A DNA stretch of 64,000 nt. Source: Paracoccaceae bacterium (lineage in GTDB: Bacteria; Pseudomonadota; Alphaproteobacteria; Rhizobiales; Stappiaceae). A program made the position numbers and the translations under genes. The stretch covers positions 18,907 through 82,906 of the forward strand of contig PARB01000030.1 in NCBI GenBank assembly GCA_002709505.1, written 5' to 3'. Within the stretch, counting starts at the first letter, position 1. Each line of letters starts with the position of its first letter. The notes under the pieces were generated by a model that was not told where the DNA came from, did not search any database, and saw nothing but the letters and a program-made list of their open reading frames with translations. This document shows positions 51,895 through 59,637 of this stretch, in pieces.

Positions 51895-52914
51895 TCAGGC
51901 CCGCAAGCCGTCGAGCGCGCCCTCGACCGCCCGCACGTCACCGACGTGGATGCCGTTCCAGTTGACCAGCCGCGGCGCGACCCAGGGCGCGAGCGCGGCA
52001 TGTTCGTCGTCGGAGAGATCGAGCAGCTGCGCGAGCACGCCGGCCATCATGGTTTCCGCCGCCCGCGTCGCGCCGTCCTCGCATTTCAGCGCGACGCCGA
52101 TGCCGAGTTCCGGGATCGCGGCGGTGAAAACGCCTTCCGCGCCGGTCTTGACGAAGACGCGCCCCGAAAAGGCCCGCATCACATCGGTGCAGAACCGTTC
52201 GGTGCCGGCGACCATTTCCGGCACGCCCGTGCAGGCGTCATAGAGCCGCTGCGCAGCCTCGGCGCGGGCCGGCTCGAGACCGGTTCCCGTGCCGAGGCGC
52301 GCGAAGGCATAGGCCAAACGGTCGAGCGGCATGGCATAGGTCGGGATCGAACAGCCGTCGGTGCCCCTCGCCATGTCGGCAAAGGACATGCCGCTCATCT
52401 CTTCCATGGCGGCGCGCGCCTCGCGCTGCACCGGGTGCTCCGGCTCCACATAGCCGCGCGGATCGACGCCGAGGGTGCGCGCCAGGCCGACGAAACCGGC
52501 GTGCTTGCCCGAGCAGTTGTTGTGCAGCGGGCAGGGAGAGGCATCGGCGCGGTGAAGGATGGCGACGTCTTCCATGCGCTTGGGCCAGTGGCTGCCGCAT
52601 TCCAGCGCGCTTTCGTCCGCGCCCGCCTTCATCAGCATCACCCGCGCGGCGTTGACATGCATCGCCTCGCCGTTGTGCGACGCGCAGGCAAGGGCAAGCT
52701 CCGCATCGCTCAGGTCGAGTGCCTCGGCCGCCCCCGATTCCACCAGCGGCAGCGCCTGCAGCGCCTTGACGGCGGAGCGGGGAAACACCTGCCAGTCGGC
52801 ATCGCCCACGGAAGCGACGCGCTTGCCGTCGGCATCGACGATGACGATGGCACCGCGATGACGGCTTTCAATGGCCGTGCCGCGCGTGACCTCGACGAGA
52901 ACGGGATTTTCCAT
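51895..52914 (-). CDS. L-asparaginase, R. etli ReAV-like (class 3)
   Basis: Asparaginase of 339 residues of the rhizobial type, converting Asn to Asp and ammonia. Residues aligning with the Rhizobium etli ReAV active site are all present with an offset of one: S47 and K50 in FPRSAVKALQ, S79 in CASHNGE, and the zinc ligands C134 and K137 (NNCSGKHAG) and C188 (TDGCSIPTY), with D186. It has no signal peptide and acts in the cytoplasm. One base separates it from the upstream aminotransferase gene. Its stop abuts the stop of the convergent Tat protein gene with no spacer. Confidence 0.88.
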   Translation of the reverse strand: MENPVLVEVTRGTAIESRHRGAIVIVDADGKRVASVGDADWQVFPRSAVKALQALPLVESGAAEALDLSDAELALACASHNGEAMHVNAARVMLMKAGADESALECGSHWPKRMEDVAILHRADASPCPLHNNCSGKHAGFVGLARTLGVDPRGYVEPEHPVQREARAAMEEMSGMSFADMARGTDGCSIPTYAMPLDRLAYAFARLGTGTGLEPARAEAAQRLYDACTGVPEMVAGTERFCTDVMRAFSGRVFVKTGAEGVFTAAIPELGIGVALKCEDGATRAAETMMAGVLAQLLDLSDDEHAALAPWVAPRLVNWNGIHVGDVRAVEGALDGLRA

Positions 52915-52915
52915 C

Positions 52916-54112
52916 TCAGGCTTCTCCCGCAATCGCCAGCGACGGCGCCGCGCGACCGGCGATCCAGGCGCCGAGACGCTCCAGCGCCGCATCGATGACC
53001 GCGTCCTGCTTGCAGAAGCAGAAGCGGATGAAGTTCGTCGGCGCGTCGGCCACATAGAAGGCGGAGACCGGCACGGCGGCGACCCCGGCTTCCTCCACCA
53101 TCAGCCGGCAGATCTCCGCGTCGTTCCCCTCGATCCCCAGCGGGGAGATGTCGCAGGTGGCGAAATAGGTGCCCTCGCAGGGAAGAACGCCGAAACCCAG
53201 CGCCGCAAGTCCGCTGGCGATCCGGTCGCGCTTGGCCTGCATCTCGTCGCACAGGCCGGTGAAATAGCTGTCGTCCTTGCCAAGGCCGTAGGCGACGGCC
53301 CGCTGCAGGTTGGGCGGCGTGGTGAAGGTGACGAACTGATGCGCCTTGGCGATCGGCTCCAGGAGCTTCGGCGCAGCGGTGATATAGCCGACCTTCCAGC
53401 CGGTGAGCGAGAAGGTCTTGCCGGCAGAGCCGATGCGCACGGTGCGCTCGCGCATGCCCTCGATCGCCATCAGCGGCAAATGCCGGCGCCCGTCGAACAG
53501 GAGGTGCTCGTAGACCTCGTCGCAGATCGCATAGACGCCGTGCTCGAGGCAGAGCCGAGCGATGGCCTCCAGCTCCTCCACCGAGAACACCTTGCCGGCC
53601 GGGTTCATCGGGTTGTTGATCAGGATCGCCTTGGTGTTTTCGGTGAAAGCGTCCTCGAGCGCGCGCAGGTTCAACCGCCAGTCCGGCGGAGTCACGCGCA
53701 GGCGCACCGGGATCCCCCCTGCCCGCTTCACCAGCGGCAGGTAGCAGTCATACAGCGGCTCGACCAGGATCACCTCGTCGCCCGGCTCCAGCAGCGCCAG
53801 GAGGGTGTCGGCCAGCGCCTCGGTCGCACCCGACGTCACCATGACTTCCGTCTGCCAGTCGACGTCGAGACCGTAGAACCGCTTGTTGGAGGCGGCAACC
53901 GCCTGGCGCAGCTCGGGCAGGCCCAGCATCGGCGGATACTGGTTCGGTCCCAGCATTAGCGCGTCGGCGGCCATGCGACGCACGTCCTCCGGACCGTCGA
54001 CGTCCGGAAATCCCTGGCCGAGGTTGATCGCCCCATGCGCGATGGCAAGCCGGGACATGGTCTCGAAGATCGTGGTGGGAAGGCCGGTGAACACCGGATT
54101 GGTCGGCTTCAT
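52916..54112 (-). CDS. Class I/II pyridoxal-phosphate aminotransferase
   Basis: PLP-dependent aminotransferase of about 398 residues, like the kynurenine/methionine aminotransferase (YbdL) group. The PLP Lys is near 232 in RIGSAGKTFSLTGWKVGYI. Other conserved parts are INLGQGFPDVDGPEDVRR, the INNPMNPAGKVFSVEELEAI motif and CDEVYEHLLF. The first ATG is 54124; ATG 54112 has AAGGA better spaced. The asparaginase gene follows after one base, so the pair may process Asn-derived amino groups, although that is inference. Confidence 0.88.
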   Translation of the reverse strand: MKPTNPVFTGLPTTIFETMSRLAIAHGAINLGQGFPDVDGPEDVRRMAADALMLGPNQYPPMLGLPELRQAVAASNKRFYGLDVDWQTEVMVTSGATEALADTLLALLEPGDEVILVEPLYDCYLPLVKRAGGIPVRLRVTPPDWRLNLRALEDAFTENTKAILINNPMNPAGKVFSVEELEAIARLCLEHGVYAICDEVYEHLLFDGRRHLPLMAIEGMRERTVRIGSAGKTFSLTGWKVGYITAAPKLLEPIAKAHQFVTFTTPPNLQRAVAYGLGKDDSYFTGLCDEMQAKRDRIASGLAALGFGVLPCEGTYFATCDISPLGIEGNDAEICRLMVEEAGVAAVPVSAFYVADAPTNFIRFCFCKQDAVIDAALERLGAWIAGRAAPSLAIAGEA

Positions 54113-54210
54113 GCTGTCTTGCATCCTTGCATCGCGGCTCTCCCCCCGGATCGACCGCCCGTCTCCGCAGGGTTGTAGTCATTCGCCAGGCCGACGTCCA
54201 GACGAACGCG

Positions 54211-54244
54211 CGATGGGCCGCGGACGCCGGTCCGCGGCCCATCG
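54211..54244 (-). terminator. Strong terminator of the homospermidine synthase gene
   Basis: CGATGGGCCGCGGAC-gccg-GTCCGCGGCCCATCG: perfect 15-base arms, followed on the minus strand by CGCGTTCG. It lies 10 bases after the hss stop and separates it from the aminotransferase gene. Confidence 0.75.
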
Positions 54245-54254
54245 CGTCAGGCGC

Positions 54255-55811
54255 TCAGTGCACCAGGACGTTGCGGAACTGCCAGGGATCGCTCTCGTCG
54301 ATGTCCTCGGGAAACAGGCCCGGACGGTCGGTGAGCGGCGTCCAGTCGGTGTAATAGCCGTTGACCGGACCGAGATAGGGTTTTTGCACCTCAAGGCAGC
54401 GGCGATAGTCCATCTCGTCCGCCTCGACGATGCCGGCCTCGGGGTTTTCAAGCGCCCAGACCATGCCGGCGAGCACGGCGGAGGTCACCTGCAGGCCGGT
54501 CGCGTTCTGATAGGGCGCAAGCTTGCGGGTCTCCTCGATGGAGAGCTGCGAGCCGTACCAATAGGCGTTCTTGGCGTGGCCGTAGAGCAGCACGCCCAGT
54601 TCGTCGATGCCGTCGGCGATCTCGCTCTCGTCCAGCACATGCAGCTCGGGCTGCACCTTGCCGGCCGCGCCGAACAGCTCGTGCAGCGAGAGCACCGCGT
54701 CATTCGCCGGATGGTAGGCATAGTGGCAGGTCGGGCGATAGACGACCTTCTTGCCCTCGCGCACGGTGAAAAAGTCGGCGATGGAAATCGACTCATTGTG
54801 CGTGACCAGAAAGCCGTATTGCGGCCCCGGCGTCGGGCACCAGGTGCGCACACGGGTGTTGGCGCCGGGCTGCTCCAGGAAGATCGCCGCCTTGCAGCCC
54901 TTCTTCTGTTTCTTCGCGTTCTTCGGCTTCCAGTTTTCGTGCGTGCCCCAGCCAAGCTCGGCCGGCTGGAACCCTTCCGACAGGAATCCTTCCGCCGACC
55001 AGGTGTTCCAGAACACGTTCATCGGCTTCGGCAGGCGGGCGCGCTGGGTGTCGCGCTCGGCAATGTGGACGCCCTTGACGCCGACCTTCTTCATCAGCTT
55101 CGCCCAGCCCTTGCGGGTGGTCGGCTCCTCGAAGGTGCAACCAGTGTCGCGGGCGATGTCGACCAGCGCCTGCTTGACGAACCAGGACACCATGCCCGGA
55201 TTGGCGCCGCAGCAGGAGACGGCCGTGGTGCCGCCGGGGTTCTTCTTCTTCTCGCGGCGCACGGTCTCGCGCAGCGCGTAGTTGGTGCGCGAGGCATTGT
55301 CGGCGGAGGTGTCGAAATAAAAGCCGAGCCAGGGCTCGACCACCGTATCGATGTAGAGCACGCCGAGCTCGCGGCAGAGCTTCATCAGGTCGAGCGAGGA
55401 GGTGTCGACCGAAAGGTTGACGCAAAAGCCCTGCCCCTTGCCTTCGGTCAGAAGCGGGGTCAGCACATCGCGATAGTTGTCGCGGGTGATCGCCACCTTG
55501 GAAAACCGGTAGCCGCGCTCCTCGACCATCGCCCGGTCGGTGTCGACCGGATCGATCACCGTCACCCGCGAGGCGTCGAAGCCGAAGTGCCGCTCGATCA
55601 GGGGAAGCGTGCCCTTGCCGATGGAGCCGAAGCCGATCATCACGATGGGGCCCGAGATCGTGCCATGAACCGGATAGGCCGGAGCTGCCGGCGCGGGCGC
55701 GTCCATTGCCTTCTCGGCTGCCGGCGCAGGCGTTGCAGCGGTCTTCGCGGCACCGCGCGGCGCGGGCTTGCGGCGGGGCTTGGTGACCACGGGGGTGTCG
55801 TCGTTGCTCAT
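54255..55811 (-). CDS. hss: Homospermidine synthase
   Basis: NAD+-dependent enzyme of 518 residues that joins two putrescine units into sym-homospermidine, a typical polyamine of Alphaproteobacteria. The Rossmann motif VMIGFGSIGKGTLPLIERH is near residue 57. Conserved segments GLYFDTSADNASRTNYALR-type, CCGANPGMVSWFVKQAL and HAKNAYWYGSQLSIEETRKL follow. It has an extra N-terminal Ala/Pro/Lys-rich tail of about 45 residues, beyond the usual length near 475. The ornithine decarboxylase gene upstream supplies putrescine. Confidence 0.95.
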   Translation of the reverse strand: MSNDDTPVVTKPRRKPAPRGAAKTAATPAPAAEKAMDAPAPAAPAYPVHGTISGPIVMIGFGSIGKGTLPLIERHFGFDASRVTVIDPVDTDRAMVEERGYRFSKVAITRDNYRDVLTPLLTEGKGQGFCVNLSVDTSSLDLMKLCRELGVLYIDTVVEPWLGFYFDTSADNASRTNYALRETVRREKKKNPGGTTAVSCCGANPGMVSWFVKQALVDIARDTGCTFEEPTTRKGWAKLMKKVGVKGVHIAERDTQRARLPKPMNVFWNTWSAEGFLSEGFQPAELGWGTHENWKPKNAKKQKKGCKAAIFLEQPGANTRVRTWCPTPGPQYGFLVTHNESISIADFFTVREGKKVVYRPTCHYAYHPANDAVLSLHELFGAAGKVQPELHVLDESEIADGIDELGVLLYGHAKNAYWYGSQLSIEETRKLAPYQNATGLQVTSAVLAGMVWALENPEAGIVEADEMDYRRCLEVQKPYLGPVNGYYTDWTPLTDRPGLFPEDIDESDPWQFRNVLVH

Positions 55812-55940
55812 GGCGGCGATCCTTTGCGTTTTATGGCGCAGTGCACGGCCACATTCGGCACGCGATACGGCAGTACGATGACAGCAACCGGCCGCTTGCG
55901 CGACCGATTGCCGTTTCGGAATTCGGGTGGGGTGGAACAG

Positions 55941-57074
55941 TCAGATGACGTAGGAGCGCAACGGGTCGAAGCCGTTGAACGCGATCGACGAATAGGTCGT
56001 CGTATAGGCACCGCAGGCCTCGATCAGCACCTTGTCGCCAATCGACAGGCTCACCGGCAGCTCATAGGGCGTCTTTTCATAGAGAACGTCGACGCTGTCG
56101 CAGGTCGGGCCGGCCAGCACGCAAGGGGTCTTGCGGTCGCCGTCCTTGTCCGTGCGGATCGGATAGCGGATCGCCTCGTCCATCGTCTCGGCCAGGCCGT
56201 TGAACTTGCCGATGTCGAGATAGACCCAGCGGATCTCGTCTTCCGCAGCGGACTTCTTCGAAATCAGGACGACTTCCGCCTCGATCATGCCGGCGTCGCC
56301 GACCATGCCGCGGCCCGGCTCGATGATCGTCTGCGGGATGCGGTTGCCGAAATGGGTGTTGAGACCGCGCAGGATCGCCTCGCCGTAGTGGGGAACGCCC
56401 GGGATGTCCTTGAGGTAGCGTGCGGGGAAGCCGCCACCCAGGTTGACCATGGACAGCGTGATGCCGCGCTCCGCCATCTCGCGGAAGATCGCCGCTGCGG
56501 AGGACAGCGCACCGTCCCACGCCTCGACATCGGCCTGCTGCGAACCGACGTGGAACGACACGCCATGAGCAACGAGGCCAAGGCGATGGGCATGCTCCAG
56601 AACGTCGGGCGCCATGTCCGGCGCGCAGCCGAACTTGCGCGACAGCGGCCAGTCGGCGCCGGCACCGTCGCAGAGGATGCGGCAGAACACCTGGGAGCCT
56701 TGCGCCACGCGGGCGATCTTCTCCACCTCGGCTTCGCAGTCGACGGCAAAGAGGCGCACGCCCAGATCGAAGGCCCGCGCGACGTCGCGCTCCTTCTTGA
56801 TGGTGTTGCCGAAGGAGATACGGTCCGGCGTCGCGCCGGTGGCCAGCACCATTTCGATCTCCGCCACCGAGGCGCAGTCGAAAGAGGAGCCGAGACGCTC
56901 GAGCAGGGCGAGGATCTCCGGAGCCGGATTGGCCTTCACGGCGTAGAACACGCGCGTGTCGGGCAGCGCCCGCTCGAAGGCGAGATAGTTGTCGTGGACA
57001 ATGTCGAGATCCACGACCACGCAGGGTCCATCGTCTCGTCGCTGGCGCAGGAAGTTCTTGATACGCTCCGTCAT
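55941..57074 (-). CDS. Ornithine (lysine) decarboxylase, fold type III
   Basis: PLP enzyme of 377 residues that makes putrescine from ornithine, and in some relatives cadaverine from lysine. The PLP Lys is K47 in FYAVKANPAP. Also present are SFHVGSQQ, NLGGGFPARYLK, the phosphate-binding EPGRG and the catalytic Cys near 323 in GPTCDSVDVLYE. This is the short alphaproteobacterial type. ATG 57074 is chosen; GTG 57083 is in frame. It has a long 5' region with a short upstream ORF, consistent with leader control. Gap to hss is 129 bases, so the two may be cotranscribed. Confidence 0.93.
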   Translation of the reverse strand: MTERIKNFLRQRRDDGPCVVVDLDIVHDNYLAFERALPDTRVFYAVKANPAPEILALLERLGSSFDCASVAEIEMVLATGATPDRISFGNTIKKERDVARAFDLGVRLFAVDCEAEVEKIARVAQGSQVFCRILCDGAGADWPLSRKFGCAPDMAPDVLEHAHRLGLVAHGVSFHVGSQQADVEAWDGALSSAAAIFREMAERGITLSMVNLGGGFPARYLKDIPGVPHYGEAILRGLNTHFGNRIPQTIIEPGRGMVGDAGMIEAEVVLISKKSAAEDEIRWVYLDIGKFNGLAETMDEAIRYPIRTDKDGDRKTPCVLAGPTCDSVDVLYEKTPYELPVSLSIGDKVLIEACGAYTTTYSSIAFNGFDPLRSYVI

Positions 57075-57591
57075 GGCAGTCACCCGTTACCGAATTCCGT
57101 TCGCAGGGTCGCGCATGTGGCCGAGCGGGGCTGCCCGCTATGGAGACGGGCAACGGCTGGCAACATGTGCAGACGGTCGGGCATATGGTCGCCATCCCTC
57201 TTGGATGAACGCCTGTGGCCGTCCCGCGATGAATGCCTTGGATTGGATCGGGTGTTCCGAACCGCACGGCCGGCAATGATGTAATAAGTGCCTCTTCAGT
57301 GACCCCGGGACTTGGAAACCCGGCAGAGACCAAAAAAGCCCTCTTACGTCGTTGCTTTAAGCCGTCCGTTTTGCCGCTCTATCCGGAATCGGGTCCGGGC
57401 CCTGTTGAGCAGCTGCCATCGAAATTCGATTGGACGACCACGGGCACGTGCGAATTTGGGCACGAGTTGTATGAATCAACACGGCCCCCGATACAAGAAA
57501 AAACTTGGGCCAAAGACGCATTTTTTGCGCCTCGGGCCGATTTTCGCACAAACGCGCTTTTCTCAAGCCGGCGGCAGGCGCAAAACGCAGA
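57075..57591 (-). promoter_or_regulatory. Candidate speF-type leader region of the decarboxylase gene
   Basis: The minus-strand leader of the ornithine decarboxylase gene is over 300 bases long, unusual for this compact genome. It contains a hairpin CCGGG-acttggaaa-CCCGG near 57304 and the small ORF described separately. Alphaproteobacterial ornithine decarboxylase genes are known to be preceded by the structured speF leader RNA; I cannot align it by eye, so identity is inference. Confidence 0.4.
57357..57419 (-). CDS. Possible upstream leader peptide (20 aa)
   Basis: An ATG-started frame on the minus strand of 20 codons plus TAA, Ala/Pro-rich with basic end (GPDPIPDRAAKRTA), inside the decarboxylase leader. 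No ribosome binding site stands out, so translation is doubtful. If real, it could couple polyamine or amino-acid state to the downstream gene. Confidence 0.2.
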   Translation of the reverse strand: MAAAQQGPDPIPDRAAKRTA

Positions 57592-57615
57592 CAGGCAGGG
57601 CCCTTGCCCTGCCTG
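57592..57615 (-). terminator. Terminator of the EF-hand gene
   Basis: CAGGCAGGG-cccttg-CCCTGCCTG, perfect 9-base arms, followed on the minus strand by TCTGCGTTTTGCG; 80 bases after the EF-hand stop. Confidence 0.65.
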
Positions 57616-57695
57616 TTCCGCCGCCGCAACAGCGGTCGCGGCGGAGATCATATCCGTCGAAACGCGGGCGAATCGCCCGGTCGCGGACCGCGGCC

Positions 57696-58688
57696 TCAGT
57701 TGCCGCCGCGCTTGCCCTGACCCCAGCCGCCATGGTGGCGGCGGTGGTCTTCCATCGACAGGACACCGTCGCCGTTGCTGTCCATCATGGACACGATGCG
57801 CGAGGTCGGGCGCTCGACCTCCGCCTTGGTGACGCTCAGGTCGCCGTCGCGGTCAAGACGCTGGAACATGCGCACCATGCGCCGGTCCGAGCGCTTCACC
57901 CAGACGACCTCGAACTCGTCGAGCGACAGGGCATCGTCGGAATTGGCGTCCGCCTCCGCAAACAGCGCGGCGCGGGCGGCCTGGCGGGCCTCGCGGACCT
58001 CCTGCCGGGCATCACGGCCGGCCTGGTTCTGACCGCGCTTGCCGTCGCCGCGCATGCCGGGACCGCGCCCGTCGTCGTTGTTCATACCCATTCCCTGGCC
58101 CATCATGCCCTGGCCCCGGCCCTGTCCCATTTGTCCCATCATTCCCTGGCCCTGGCCCATCATGCCCTGACCCATCATGCCTTGGCCCATCTGGCCCATC
58201 ATGCCCTGCCCCATCATGCCGGGGCCCATGTTCTGACCCATCATGCCGGGGTGCATGCCGCGTCCGCCGCCGCCCATCATGCGACCGCCGCGCGCCTCGA
58301 ATTCCGCCTTGGACACGGAGCCGTCGCCGTCGGTGTCGAGACGCTGGAAGGCGCGCACCTTGAGATCGGAAAACTCACGGACGTAAGCCGCCTTGAATTC
58401 GTCGAGGGTCACGCCACCGCTCGTGTCGGCATCGGCTGCGGCATACATCTCCGCGACGGTCGTATCGATTTCCGCCTGCGTGATCTTGCCATCGGCGTCC
58501 GTGTCGAACCGCTCCATGAAGCGCATGGCCATCTGGCCGCGCCCGTGGTGGCCGCGCGACATGCCCCAGCCATGGCCCGAGCCCTTGCCCCAGCCATGCC
58601 CGCCGCGATCGGCGACCGCCGGCAACGCCACGGCGCCCGTGAGGGTCACGGCGAGAGCGGCGACTGCGATCTTCTTGAACCTGGTCAT
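57696..58688 (-). CDS. Secreted six-EF-hand protein with Met-Gly-Gln repeat
   Basis: Exported protein of 330 residues. The signal peptide ends near AVA-DRGGH (about 27). Six EF-hand loops are visible: 62-73 (DTDADGKITQAE), 87-98, 118-129 (DTDGDGSVSKAE), 247-258, 279-290 (DRDGDLSVTKAE) and 303-314 (DSNGDGVLSMED), so it likely binds several Ca2+. Between the third and fourth lies a Gly-Met-Gln low-complexity stretch, 139-205, of imperfect GMMGQ units. Start at 58688 gives the signal peptide directly. It is divergent from a two-component system. Confidence 0.88.
   Translation of the reverse strand: MTRFKKIAVAALAVTLTGAVALPAVADRGGHGWGKGSGHGWGMSRGHHGRGQMAMRFMERFDTDADGKITQAEIDTTVAEMYAAADADTSGGVTLDEFKAAYVREFSDLKVRAFQRLDTDGDGSVSKAEFEARGGRMMGGGGRGMHPGMMGQNMGPGMMGQGMMGQMGQGMMGQGMMGQGQGMMGQMGQGRGQGMMGQGMGMNNDDGRGPGMRGDGKRGQNQAGRDARQEVREARQAARAALFAEADANSDDALSLDEFEVVWVKRSDRRMVRMFQRLDRDGDLSVTKAEVERPTSRIVSMMDSNGDGVLSMEDHRRHHGGWGQGKRGGN
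58089..58247 (-). repeat. GMMGQ-coding tandem repeat
   Basis: DNA encoding about 50 residues of imperfect GMMGQ/GMMGQMGQG units, with words such as CCCATCATGCC recurring on the plus strand. Slipped-strand length change is plausible. Confidence 0.7.
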
Positions 58689-58803
58689 CGCGAAAAATCC
58701 TTTCGGCTGTGAGTGCGATGATCCAGAGGTAGGGGCTGCTTGTCGCAAAATTGTGCCCGCAAGCCGGCCTTTGTGTCGCAAGATGTGACGGTCTGTCAGT
58801 CTG

Positions 58804-58819
58804 TTACAACTCATTACAA
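58804..58819. promoter_or_regulatory. Tandem TTACAA boxes, likely response-regulator site
   Basis: TTACAA at 58804-58809 and TTACAA at 58814-58819, exactly 10 bp apart start to start, in the promoter shared by the EF-hand gene and the two-component genes. OmpR/PhoB-type regulators bind direct repeats one helical turn apart, so this is a natural site for the divergent regulator. Confidence 0.5.
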
Positions 58820-58908
58820 AGTCAGCCCTCCCTCCGGGACGCCACGGGCCTAGAAAGAGAAAAGCAGGAACGCCGGACGTCTGCCGGACCGGCGAAAGAG
58901 TTCAGGAC

Positions 58909-59637
58909 ATGAGTGAGCACGAACCGCATATCCTGGTCGTCGACGACCACCGCGACATTCGCGAGCAGCTGGCGCGCTATCTGCGCAAGAGCGGCTTGCG
59001 CGCCTCCGTCGCCGACAGCGCCGCACAGGCCCGCAAATTCCTGAAGTCCGCCGCCGTCGACCTGATCGTGCTCGACATCATGATGCCTGGCGAGGACGGG
59101 TTGTCGCTGTGCCGCTCGCTGGTCGAGACCGGAACCGTGCCGGTGATCCTGCTCACCGCCATGGCCGAGGACACCGACCGGATCGTCGGGCTTGAGATCG
59201 GCGCCGACGACTATGTGACGAAGCCGTTCAACCCGCGCGAGCTGCTCGCGCGCATCCGCGCCGTGCTGCGCCGCGCCGCGCTGGTGCCGCGCGACCGCGA
59301 CCCGGTCGACGCCGAAACCCTGACCTTCGCCGGCTGGACGCTGGACGTTGCCAAACGCCTGCTTACCGGCGAGGACGGCGTCGCCGTGCCGCTGTCGAGC
59401 GGCGAGTTCCAGTTGCTGGTCGCTTTCCTCAAGCGTCCGCGCATGGTGCTGTCGCGCGACCAGCTGCTCGACCTGACGTCCGGCCGCACGCCCGGGGTGT
59501 TCGACCGCTCCATCGACAATCAGGTCAGCCGGTTGCGGCGCAAGATCGAGCCCGATCCCAAGACCCCCGAGCTGATCAAGACGGTGTGGGGCGGCGGCTA
59601 TACTTTCACCGCCGACGTTCAGGACACCGCATCATGA
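58909..59637 (+). CDS. OmpR/PhoB-type response regulator
   Basis: Response regulator of 242 residues. The receiver domain has the acidic pair VDDHRD (residues 11-16), phosphoacceptor D56 in LIVLDIMMPGEDG, the conserved Thr in LLTAMAE and Lys in DDYVTKPF. The C-terminal winged helix of the Trans_reg_C type (about 140-235) contains FQLLVAFLKRPRMVLSRDQL and RSIDNQVSRLRRKIEPDP. The sensor gene overlaps by 4 bases (ATGA). It is divergent from the EF-hand gene, its likely target. Confidence 0.93.
   Translation: MSEHEPHILVVDDHRDIREQLARYLRKSGLRASVADSAAQARKFLKSAAVDLIVLDIMMPGEDGLSLCRSLVETGTVPVILLTAMAEDTDRIVGLEIGADDYVTKPFNPRELLARIRAVLRRAALVPRDRDPVDAETLTFAGWTLDVAKRLLTGEDGVAVPLSSGEFQLLVAFLKRPRMVLSRDQLLDLTSGRTPGVFDRSIDNQVSRLRRKIEPDPKTPELIKTVWGGGYTFTADVQDTAS

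Noticed and set aside
58089..58247. CRISPR-like array
   Set aside because: The repeats are short, in frame, unequal and encode GMMGQ units; there are no spacers or cas genes.
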